From Lachnoclostridium sp. UBA3775 (GTDB lineage Bacteria; Bacillota; Clostridia; Lachnospirales; Lachnospiraceae), in NCBI GenBank assembly GCA_002369525.1, contig DFFN01000092.1, forward strand, positions 1 to 13,815: a DNA stretch of 13,815 nucleotides, in the 5' to 3' direction. The notes under the pieces were generated by a model, which was not told the DNA's origin, did not search any database, and saw only the letters and a program-made list of their open reading frames with translations. Shown here in pieces: positions 6,956 to 13,534 of this stretch; position 1 is the stretch's first letter, and each line of letters starts with the position of its first letter. A program made the position numbers and the translations under genes.

Positions 6956-9226
6956 ATGCCGAAAATGAATATAAATGAAGTGAAAAATATAATCAACAGC
7001 CGTTTAAGTGACGCCCGTGACGATAAAAAAAACGGGGTGGACAGGCTTGCGGCTATGGCTGAAGCATATGCTTACTGGTTTATACTAGATGAAGCAAATG
7101 CCGTAAATCAGAATGTTGAACTTGAAAATAACAATGAAGTTCCTGATGATGCCCAGAATGTGCAGACGATAAATATTGACGAGAATGAACTGAATAACAA
7201 GAAGAACTATGCTTTAGGCAGCCTTGCCTTCGATGTTGCACTCAAAAATCGAAGAGTGGATGAACTGACCGGCAGGTCTCTTAATACCATCACTACCCAT
7301 ATTAATTATGTTAAGGATAACATAGATCAGTACAATGCAGGCAATGAAAAATCCGCCAACCGTGCACAAAGCGTACTCAGTCAGTTTGAAAGTACCTGGC
7401 GTATCAAACGGAACAGCAGTGAATTTAATGCGGCAAAGCGTGCTATGCGCGATATTGCACAATCTCAAGATGATCCTACTCGGTCTATGAATTTCCTTGC
7501 GGGTGATACTGTAAAAAAATATGTCGCTAAAAACATCAGGAAAGCCAAATCGGCAGTTGGGATAACCCGTATGGCGTGTGCTCTTGCTTTCATTAAGCAG
7601 ACCATGACAGAGCAAGACTTTAAGATATATTGCAGAAATATGAACGTTTTACGTGGAAATCAACCTTTGTCGGTACAGGGTAACGAGGCTGTGTTTGACA
7701 GGACCGATCCCAGATGTATAGTTCCGGAAGAAATAGGTACCGTAGCAGAAGTTTATCATAATGCAAGAGAGCGTTTTACCGTATATCAAAAAAATAAAGA
7801 GAAAATTGACACCCGCGATATTGCAATATTGTATGCTTTGAAAAATATCGAAAAAAACAGTCCTGAAGGCAAAAACAAAATAGTGGAGCATGAAACACTT
7901 CAGGCTGAGATCCAGAAGATTCAGAATAAGCGTGCGTTTCGTGAATTTTGCGAAAGAACGCCGCGTGACGAGCTGATCATGATGGCCTGGGAGCATAAGT
8001 TTGATAATAGCTTAACACCGACACTTGACGAATACCATATGAATCAAGTCCTGCAAGATCGTCAGAATGCCATTAAGGCAGAAAGAGAACTTATTGATAA
8101 TCAGCACGCGGTTGAAGATGCAAAAATACTCGCAGACAATGCCAAATATAAAGCAGAAGCATTAGAAATTAAAAAGAAGTTGGATGAACAGGAAGCTGAG
8201 AAAAAGAAAATCGAAGAACAAAACAGAAAACAAAAAGAATTGGAAGAACGCCGTAAAACTGCGAGAACATTCGAAGAGTTATCTGCCGAATTGTTACCTG
8301 CCATGGAAAAGTATGCCGAACCCGCAAAATTAAAAGAGGAAGCGGAGCTTAAGAAAAAAGATAAAGATATGGTTGAAAATCTCTTTGATGATATAATTAT
8401 AAATCCGGCTCCCAAGAAAAAAGGAAATAAGGAGCTTGATGAGATATTTGATGAACTGAATGAAAATCCTACGCTTGAGAAGGAAAAACTTGATACTTTT
8501 GCTAAATTTGTTGTTGTAGGAAAATTCTTCTTTAAAGAAAAAGAGGAACGGGAAAAGAATAAGGCAAAAAAAACTGAAAGCATAACAATAAAGCTGGATG
8601 ATTTTAAAAAGGAAGTCAGTAATTTGAAAAAAAATCCGGATTTCAAAAACATTGCAAAGGAAATCATGGACGATCCTAAATTTTCTGAAAATGCTTTAAA
8701 TTGTTATAAAAATTCTAAGGAAAGCGATGTTAAAGATGAAAATCAAAGAAATCTTCGTGCGGTTTTGCTTTTTTGCGCTTCGCTCAACACAAAATATGAG
8801 AAAAAACTTGATTTTCTAAAGAAAAGACCTCTTAAGGATTATTATTCAGATATGAATGGAAAGCTTAAAAATTATCTGGATAATGGTAATTTTGATAAAA
8901 AAGACGGGCGGTTGAAGACGCTTGTGTACAATGCAATAGTACTTCGTAACATTGAAAAAGAAGTTGGTCCGAACGGTGCTGCTTCTCCGAAGGAAGTTGA
9001 TACAGAAGTAAAGAAGCTTAAAAATATTCCTGACATTGATTCGGTAATTAATACGACAATGCAGACCATGAAAACTCTTTCAATTGATTCTAAACTGAGA
9101 AGGGAATCGAAGAGGCCCGACTTCCCGCAGTTTTTCAGTGAGGTCGTTGAAAAAGCGTATGAGCAGGCAGTTGAAAGCGTGAAGAGAATGAAGCCTCAAA
9201 AAACGAATATCAAAGCTAACTATTGA
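6956..9226 (+). CDS. Large helical coiled-coil protein of unknown function
   Basis: This 756-residue protein is not one I recognise. The ATG has an AAAGGAG ribosome site 8 bp upstream. There is no signal peptide, membrane segment or enzymatic motif. Residues about 145-215 share a module with the giant kinase-like neighbour: W148-R-I-x-R, then S-x-E-F-x-x-x-K-R-x-M, then Y189 and a basic G-x-x-R stretch. Similar Y-to-basic-to-hydrophobic-helix segments recur near Y584 and Y640. An EV-x-x-LK-x-x-PD motif occurs twice (near residues 552 and 683), so the C-terminal third is repetitive. Residues about 364-437 are a long, highly charged coiled coil rich in Glu, Lys and Gln. The gene is monocistronic with a promoter matching that of the GNAT/kinase-like operon, suggesting joint expression. 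Coiled coil and helical make-up suggest a scaffold or partner role, which is inference. An A6 run near the 3' end may hide a frameshift extending the protein to 9353. Confidence 0.75.
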   Translation: MPKMNINEVKNIINSRLSDARDDKKNGVDRLAAMAEAYAYWFILDEANAVNQNVELENNNEVPDDAQNVQTINIDENELNNKKNYALGSLAFDVALKNRRVDELTGRSLNTITTHINYVKDNIDQYNAGNEKSANRAQSVLSQFESTWRIKRNSSEFNAAKRAMRDIAQSQDDPTRSMNFLAGDTVKKYVAKNIRKAKSAVGITRMACALAFIKQTMTEQDFKIYCRNMNVLRGNQPLSVQGNEAVFDRTDPRCIVPEEIGTVAEVYHNARERFTVYQKNKEKIDTRDIAILYALKNIEKNSPEGKNKIVEHETLQAEIQKIQNKRAFREFCERTPRDELIMMAWEHKFDNSLTPTLDEYHMNQVLQDRQNAIKAERELIDNQHAVEDAKILADNAKYKAEALEIKKKLDEQEAEKKKIEEQNRKQKELEERRKTARTFEELSAELLPAMEKYAEPAKLKEEAELKKKDKDMVENLFDDIIINPAPKKKGNKELDEIFDELNENPTLEKEKLDTFAKFVVVGKFFFKEKEEREKNKAKKTESITIKLDDFKKEVSNLKKNPDFKNIAKEIMDDPKFSENALNCYKNSKESDVKDENQRNLRAVLLFCASLNTKYEKKLDFLKKRPLKDYYSDMNGKLKNYLDNGNFDKKDGRLKTLVYNAIVLRNIEKEVGPNGAASPKEVDTEVKKLKNIPDIDSVINTTMQTMKTLSIDSKLRRESKRPDFPQFFSEVVEKAYEQAVESVKRMKPQKTNIKANY

Positions 9227-9307
9227 TGTCAACGATTTGTTCAAACAAGAAGGCGTGGGTGTTCCGGGTGATATCCGGCAGATAGAAGGAATCAAAGTAG
9301 TGGCAAC

Positions 9308-9353
9308 GGCCGGTGACGGAAGGAAACTTCGGATCGTCACCGGCCTATTTTGA
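9308..9353 (+). terminator. strong Rho-independent terminator
   Basis: GGCCGGTGACG (9308-9318) and CGTCACCGGCC (9335-9345) form a perfect 11-bp GC-rich stem. The loop contains a second small stem, GAAG-GAAA-CTTC, with a GAAA tetraloop. It is followed by TATTTTGATTTT, a moderate T-rich tail. It lies 82 bp after the annotated stop of the 756-residue gene. Confidence 0.85.
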
Positions 9354-9403
9354 TTTTAATATGAAAGCCAGGATGGAAACGAGGTTAAAAATCACGCCGG
9401 GGA

Positions 9404-9432
9404 TTGAATCAAGGGGAAAATTATGATAAAAT
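9404..9432 (+). promoter_or_regulatory. sigma-A-type promoter for the PrsW-like / MmcQ-MGMT pair
   Basis: TTGAAT (9404-9409), a 17-bp spacer and TAAAAT (9427-9432) with TG one base upstream (extended -10) form a good housekeeping promoter. It lies downstream of the 9308-9353 hairpin and gives a leader of about 50 bases before the ATG at 9491. The rest of the gap 9227-9490 holds no other feature I can support apart from the possible frame extension described for the preceding gene. Confidence 0.6.
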
Positions 9433-9490
9433 ATTCGGGATAAAAGGAATTGTAATCCAAGAAGAACAGTCTTGACTACATAGGTAAAAA

Positions 9491-10228
9491 ATGGGCGTGT
9501 ATATGCCGGGCATTAAGCTGCAGGGCGAAAATGCAGTGATCAAAAAGAAAGACTATTGGTGGTGCGTATGTACGGCAGGACTTGTGACCAGCTGTCTTCT
9601 TATTGTCATTACGGAAACGGTCTGGGATATGCTGGTAAAGCGTACAGGGCTTTCCGGACTGCCGCTTGAACTTGTCGGATCTTTTTTACGTGCCGCACTG
9701 TTAGAGGAAACTTTTAAATTTCTGGGCTGTATAACGTGCCTGGACAAGGTGAAGCCCAACAGAAAAATTGATTTTGTCATGCTGTTCGGTCTGATCGGCC
9801 TGGTTTACAATGTGTTTGAAAAGTTCTTCATGGGAGGTGCAGGCTCGATCGTCGGGGCTCTTGTTCCCATGCATCTTATGTGGCAGTTTAATCAGGGCGC
9901 TCATTACTATGAGCATAAAAAGGCTGTGCTTGAGGGGAATAAAGAAAAAGCAAAAAAAGAAAAAATCGGATATATTCTGGTACCCTTTGTTTTCCATGGC
10001 TGCTGGGATTCGGTACTTTCTGTGGGCGGTTTTCTGATGGAAGATGAATTTCCGACTGCAGTAGAGGTACTTGGCTTCGTACTGATACTTGCCGTAGTGG
10101 CCGTTGGAGTAAGATATTCATTAAAAACCTTCAGAATGGTGGTGAAAATTGCTGTTGAAAACGAGAGAAGAAGCATTAAAATTCGGACTGTCATTTCCCG
10201 ACACCTATCAGGATGCCCCGTTTCATGA
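9491..10228 (+). CDS. PrsW-like intramembrane metalloprotease family protein
   Basis: This 245-residue membrane protein has the order of motifs seen in PrsW-type proteases: LEETFK (Glu72, Glu73, Lys76), Glu110 in NVFEKF, His128 in PMHLMWQF and HGCWD (His169, Trp172, Asp173), all in or beside hydrophobic segments. I see about five membrane segments (roughly 24-44, 62-82, 95-135 as two, 160-180, 190-210). Relatives include B. subtilis PrsW, which cuts the anti-sigma factor RsiW in the membrane; the glutamates and histidines would bind the metal. The start is uncertain: the ATG at 9491 and the ATG at 9503 both have weak ribosome sites (GGTAAAAA upstream of the first). The last 25 residues are read out of frame over the beginning of the next gene and look unlike family C-termini, so the natural end may be disturbed. 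No anti-sigma factor gene is adjacent, so its substrate is unknown. Confidence 0.7.
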   Translation: MGVYMPGIKLQGENAVIKKKDYWWCVCTAGLVTSCLLIVITETVWDMLVKRTGLSGLPLELVGSFLRAALLEETFKFLGCITCLDKVKPNRKIDFVMLFGLIGLVYNVFEKFFMGGAGSIVGALVPMHLMWQFNQGAHYYEHKKAVLEGNKEKAKKEKIGYILVPFVFHGCWDSVLSVGGFLMEDEFPTAVEVLGFVLILAVVAVGVRYSLKTFRMVVKIAVENERRSIKIRTVISRHLSGCPVS

Positions 10229-10805
10229 TAACGGGTGGCAGCTTGTGAGATTTAAAGGGAACAGGAAAGCTTTTCTGTGGACCTATGAGAAGGACGGTTA
10301 CATAAATCTCAATGTTAAGGTCGCACCCGACAAGGCTTTTTTCTGGCGTGATCTCTATGCATCGGTAAAACCGGGCTATCATCAGAATAAGGACCACTGG
10401 AATACGATAATACTTGACGGAAGCGTTCCGGATAAAGACATCCGTCTGATGATCGCCGAGAGCTACGATCTGATCAGTGACAGCCCGTCGAAAAGAATAT
10501 ATGAAACTGTAAAGAAGATACCGTACGGACATGTGGCTACCTATGGGCAGATAGCGGAGCTCGCAGGCGATGGTAAGATGGCACGGGCGGTAGGAAATGC
10601 GCTGCATAAAAATCCGGATCCCGAAAACATTCCCTGCTATCGCGTAGTGAATTCAAAGGGTGAGCTCTCCGGTGAATTCGCCTTCGGAGGTGCGGGAGTA
10701 CAGAAAAAGCTTCTTGAGGCTGAAGGGATAGAAGTGAAGGACGGAAAGGTGGATCTTCGGAAGTTTAAGATGACACCTGAACAGAAAGAAAACCATAAGT
10801 ATTGA
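10149..10805 (+). CDS. MmcQ/YjbR domain fused to MGMT (O6-alkylguanine transferase-like) DNA-binding domain
   Basis: A two-domain protein. Residues about 4-112 are a YjbR/MmcQ domain (FPDTY, HDNGWQLVR, NLNVKV, PGYHQNKDHWNTI), a CyaY-like DNA-binding fold. Residues about 116-205 are the C-terminal domain of O6-methylguanine-DNA methyltransferase: IPYGHVATYGQIAELAG, the recognition helix ARAVGNALHKNP with arginine-finger position R146, and IPCYRVVNSKG with Cys163 at the alkyl-acceptor position. The usual P-C-H-R is P-C-Y-R here, so transfer chemistry may be altered although Cys is kept. Expected role: sensing or repair of alkylated DNA in the cytoplasm. There is no ATG: TTG codons at 10149 and 10155 are candidates, and 10155 has better spacing from the weak GGTGGTG site. 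The gene overlaps the PrsW-like gene by 80 bp in another frame, which implies coupled translation or a frame error. The fusion itself is common in Clostridia as I recall. Confidence 0.82.
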   Translation: MLLKTREEALKFGLSFPDTYQDAPFHDNGWQLVRFKGNRKAFLWTYEKDGYINLNVKVAPDKAFFWRDLYASVKPGYHQNKDHWNTIILDGSVPDKDIRLMIAESYDLISDSPSKRIYETVKKIPYGHVATYGQIAELAGDGKMARAVGNALHKNPDPENIPCYRVVNSKGELSGEFAFGGAGVQKKLLEAEGIEVKDGKVDLRKFKMTPEQKENHKY

Positions 10806-10826
10806 GAGGATTTTTACTACGCCGTT

Positions 10827-10853
10827 AAAAAAGGAGGAACTCAAAAAAGAGTT
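10827..10853 (-). terminator. possible terminator of the MocR gene
   Basis: On the minus strand AACTC and GAGTT pair around a T6 loop, followed by CCTCC and a run of six T. The stem is short and AT-rich, so support is modest. A perfect 14-bp palindrome (10875-10888) overlapping the MocR stop codon could also contribute. The 79-bp gap between the convergent genes holds nothing else I can support. Confidence 0.4.
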
Positions 10854-10884
10854 TAAGCTTAAGTGAGGGAAACAATAAGGGCCC

Positions 10885-12276
10885 TTATAAAAGCGCATCC
10901 GACAGACGTTTTACCGTTTCTTTGATTCGGTCCCAGTGTATGCCGCAGTAATTGATCACAAGAGTATGAGTGTCCCTGTTTTTTGTCAGCAGGTAATCCG
11001 AGAGTGCCGCAACGTCGATATCTTTTGCTTTTATTTCGGCTTTTAAGCGACAGTCCGGTTTGTCGGTGTCGAGCTTTAACAGAAAATGGGTTCCGGCGCT
11101 GGGCTCTATTATCGTCGCGATTTTACCGAGAGGAGAGTGTTCCAGCTCATATATCAGGCTGTCGCGTATTGAACGGAAATAGTTTCGCATGTGGTTTATG
11201 TGCCTTTCGTAGTAGCCGTCCCGGATGAAATGCGCAAGGGTGTATTGCTCTATGCTCGATACCGTGCCCGAATAAAAGCTCAGCTTTTTCTGATATCTTT
11301 CCACAAGGGCGGGCGGAAGCACCATGAAGCTGATACGCAGGGATGGGATAAGTGTTTTCGAAAAGGTATTCATGTAGATGACCTTACCTTCCGTATCCAT
11401 TGAGTAAACAGGCATAATTGGAGCGCCTTTGTATCGGAACTCACTGTCATAATCATCTTCGAGTATGAACCTGTCGGGGGATGCTGCCGCCCATGCAAGC
11501 AGTTCCTGACGGCGTTTAATCTGCATTACATTGCCGAGAGGGAAATTGTTGGCAGGTGAAATATGTACTATATTTGATTTCTCTTTGATAAGGCTCTCGA
11601 TAAGAGGTCCGTTTTCATCGGTGTCGGTAAATGACCATGCGGCATTGTACATGTCATAGATATTCGCTATTTTCTGGTTGCCTATGTTTTCTATCGCCCA
11701 TTTTCCGTCCGGAGCGAACAAAAGTATGAGGCGCGCATATAGGTATTCGGTTCCCGAACCCACATAAATCTGATATGGCTCAACATTCATGCCTTTGTTG
11801 TCTGCAAGATAGGTGCACAGAGCCTCGCGCAGTTCATAGATCCCGTTGAAGGGAACTGTTTTTAAAAGAGCCTCGTCATGAGAGGAAATGGTGTAACGCA
11901 TCAGCCTTGCCCATGTCGCAAACGGAAAGTTGGCGCGCTGCAGCCTGTTGGAACGCAGATCTGAAAAAAATGAATATTCAAATTCTTCTTCAAGGGGCTT
12001 CGGCCCCTTTTCTTTTGTTTTTGTCTTGGGATTTTCAAGCCGGTTAACATAGAAACCGCTCTTTTCGACACTGGTCACATAGCCTTCGAGCAACAGTTGC
12101 GAGTAGGCATTCTCGACGGTTGCGGTGCTGATGCCTAAATGTTTTGCAAAAAGTCTTTTTGACGGGAGCTTGTCTCCGGCAGATATTTTTTCGTTAAGTA
12201 TATCCTCTTTTATACATTTATAAAGGTATTCGTATATGGGCGTTCCCTGACGTTTTGAAAGATCATAGGTGAGCAT
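10885..12276 (-). CDS. MocR/PdxR-family transcriptional regulator (GntR winged helix + aminotransferase-like domain)
   Basis: 463 residues, the usual length for the family. Residues about 10-78 form a GntR winged helix (PIYEYLYKCIKEDI, LPSKRLFAKHLGIS, TVENAYSQLLLEGYV). Residues about 115-463 form a fold-type I aminotransferase domain with the PLP-binding signatures EDDYDSEFRY (Asp274, Tyr276) and NTFSKTL with Lys307 as the probable Schiff-base lysine, followed by PSLRISF with the phosphate-contacting arginine. Members bind PLP and often an amino compound, and control vitamin B6, GABA or taurine genes. The usual HQ-Y/F-P-x-G is NNFPLG here, so the effector may differ from GabR's. The ATG is preceded by AGGAGG (minus strand, 12284-12289). 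It is divergent from the ferredoxin-nifJ operon with overlapping promoters, which suggests self-control and control of those genes. The effector and the target are inference. Confidence 0.9.
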   Translation of the reverse strand: MLTYDLSKRQGTPIYEYLYKCIKEDILNEKISAGDKLPSKRLFAKHLGISTATVENAYSQLLLEGYVTSVEKSGFYVNRLENPKTKTKEKGPKPLEEEFEYSFFSDLRSNRLQRANFPFATWARLMRYTISSHDEALLKTVPFNGIYELREALCTYLADNKGMNVEPYQIYVGSGTEYLYARLILLFAPDGKWAIENIGNQKIANIYDMYNAAWSFTDTDENGPLIESLIKEKSNIVHISPANNFPLGNVMQIKRRQELLAWAAASPDRFILEDDYDSEFRYKGAPIMPVYSMDTEGKVIYMNTFSKTLIPSLRISFMVLPPALVERYQKKLSFYSGTVSSIEQYTLAHFIRDGYYERHINHMRNYFRSIRDSLIYELEHSPLGKIATIIEPSAGTHFLLKLDTDKPDCRLKAEIKAKDIDVAALSDYLLTKNRDTHTLVINYCGIHWDRIKETVKRLSDALL

Positions 12277-12338
12277 GGGTGTTCCTCCTGTTTTGGCATT
12301 AAAAAAATCTGACCTGCTTAAATTTGCGAATTCTGGTA

Positions 12339-12367
12339 ATTACAATCATACCAAAAGTGATTATAAT
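12339..12367 (+). promoter_or_regulatory. promoter of the ferredoxin-nifJ operon, overlapping the MocR promoter
   Basis: ATTACA (12339-12344), 17 bp, TATAAT (12362-12367): a perfect -10 and a weaker -35. Short inverted repeats lie in the same stretch: TGGTA (12334-12338) with TACCA (12349-12353), and AATCA (12344-12348) with TGATT (12358-12362). Either is a candidate operator for the divergent MocR regulator. The leader to the ATG at 12446 is about 70 bases with no clear structure. Confidence 0.55.
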
Positions 12368-12373
12368 TGTCTA
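12345..12373 (-). promoter_or_regulatory. promoter of the MocR gene
   Basis: On the minus strand TAGACA (12368-12373) and TATGAT (12345-12350) are separated by 17 bp, each one base from consensus. The start of transcription would be near 12338, giving a leader of about 60 bases. The promoter occupies the same DNA as the plus-strand promoter of the ferredoxin gene. Confidence 0.6.
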
Positions 12374-12445
12374 CATATATTGATGAAAAATTTTTAAGCA
12401 TTACATAAATACACTTACAAAATATTTCAAGAGGAGGAACATATA

Positions 12446-13531
12446 ATGATCGCATTTATCGCATGTTCCGGCTGTGCTGCCGGAAAAGAGCGTTATGCAG
12501 GAAGCGGGCAAAGCTGTGCGGATGCAGTGACAGCGGGTTTTCTCAGGGGAGAATGCAGAAACGGATGTGTCGGAGCCGGGTCCTGCGTAGCAGTCTGCAG
12601 GCAGGGTGCCATGAGCATTCAGAACGGAAAAGTAGTGATAGACCGTGAAAAATGCGACGGCTGCGGGGATTGTGCAAAAGAGGGTGTATGCCCTCAGCAC
12701 CTGATAAAGATGATACCGGATGAGGCTACCAACTTCATACCCTGCTCATCAAAAGAGGAGGATGAGGATACGGTACGCAAAACCTGCGGTTTCGGCTGCA
12801 TTGCGTGCGGAGAGTGCACCAGAGCATGTCCGGAGGGAGCTGTTTCGATCGTAGATAATCATGCAGTGATCGATTATGACAAATGCGTGGGCTGCAGTGC
12901 CTGCACGGTAAAATGCAAAAAGAAAATTATTGTCGATACCCTTCATGATTTAAGAGCGTTAAAGGATAAGGTTGCTTTTGTACGCTGCAGCGGCGGAAAC
13001 AGGGCATCCGCGAAATTAAAGGAACTTGGCATACAGGACTGCGTAAGCGCGGCAAAGCTCGATGCAAAAGCGCTCGGACTGTGCACCACAGGCTGTCTCG
13101 GACAGGGAAGCTGTACGGCAGTCTGCCGCTATGATGCGATAAGCGTAGTGAACGGAAGTGCATGGGTCGATCCCGAAAAATGCGTGGGCTGCCGTGACTG
13201 TACCTATGCCTGCCCGAAGGGACTCATCACTATTGTTCCCTATAAGGGACAGAAGCTTGTTCCCTGTATGTCTGCGGATGATTATGAGGACAAGACCGCG
13301 GTCTGCGACAGCGCCTGCGTGGGCTGCGAGGACTGCGTTAAGAACTGCCCGAACCAGGCAATATATATGGAAGATAAGCATGCGGTAATCGACAGCTCGC
13401 TTTGCGAAGACTGCAGCATGTGCCAGTATGTGTGCAGGAATAACTGTATAAAGGCTATGAGCGTTCCGGAGTATATCTACAGGCAGCGCGAGGCTCTGGC
13501 TTTGGCAGAAGACGGGTTAAAGGAGGAGTAA
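12446..13531 (+). CDS. Soluble polyferredoxin made of two RnfB-like ferredoxin units
   Basis: 361 residues with 42 cysteines. Each half resembles the cluster-binding part of RnfB (electron-transport complex subunit B). First comes an N-terminal pair of cysteines (C7, C24 in half one; C181, C199 in half two), then four cluster motifs: C-x3-C-x5-C-x3-C (37-51; 213-227), C-x2-C-x2-C-x(3-5)-C (70-82; 246-256), C-x3-C-x2-C-x2-C-x3-C (114-128; 287-301) and C-x2-C-x2-C-x3-C (147-157; 320-330). That gives up to eight [4Fe-4S] clusters. The membrane helix of true RnfB is missing, so it should be soluble in the cytoplasm. AGGAGG lies 8 bp before the ATG. nifJ starts 3 bp after its stop, so the likely job is taking or passing electrons for pyruvate:ferredoxin oxidoreductase. 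The second motif of half one has C-x5-C instead of C-x3-C. Partner and potentials are inference. Confidence 0.85.
   Translation: MIAFIACSGCAAGKERYAGSGQSCADAVTAGFLRGECRNGCVGAGSCVAVCRQGAMSIQNGKVVIDREKCDGCGDCAKEGVCPQHLIKMIPDEATNFIPCSSKEEDEDTVRKTCGFGCIACGECTRACPEGAVSIVDNHAVIDYDKCVGCSACTVKCKKKIIVDTLHDLRALKDKVAFVRCSGGNRASAKLKELGIQDCVSAAKLDAKALGLCTTGCLGQGSCTAVCRYDAISVVNGSAWVDPEKCVGCRDCTYACPKGLITIVPYKGQKLVPCMSADDYEDKTAVCDSACVGCEDCVKNCPNQAIYMEDKHAVIDSSLCEDCSMCQYVCRNNCIKAMSVPEYIYRQREALALAEDGLKEE
12464..12916 (+). repeat. RnfB-like unit 1 of the internal duplication
   Basis: Covers residues 7-157 of the polyferredoxin. Its cysteines match those of unit 2 at an offset of 173-176 residues, showing tandem duplication of the whole multi-cluster unit. 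The loop C76-x5-C82 is two residues longer than in unit 2. Confidence 0.85.
12986..13435 (+). repeat. RnfB-like unit 2 of the internal duplication
   Basis: Covers residues 181-330. It keeps regular ferredoxin spacing in all four cluster motifs and is closer to canonical RnfB than unit 1 (VRCSGG at its start, CVGCRDCTYACPKGLI in its second motif). An extra Cys334 lies after the last motif. Confidence 0.85.
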
Positions 13532-13534
13532 GAG

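Noticed and set aside
7214..7615. 133-codon open frame on the minus strand inside the 756-residue gene
   Set aside because: Antisense shadow; the plus-strand gene has promoter, ribosome site and consistent codon use.
8101..8667. 188-codon open frame on the minus strand
   Set aside because: It is the mirror of the lysine/glutamate-rich coiled-coil part of the 756-residue gene and gives a Ser/Phe-rich product with no ribosome site.
9559..9565. Another TGGTGCG
   Set aside because: A single copy inside the PrsW-like coding region, without a partner 11 bp away or a -10 box, so not a third activator site.
10830..10860. AGGAGG at 10832-10837 as ribosome site for a small gene after the MGMT fusion
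   Set aside because: No start codon at suitable distance and no open frame follows; the stretch is better read as part of a minus-strand terminator.
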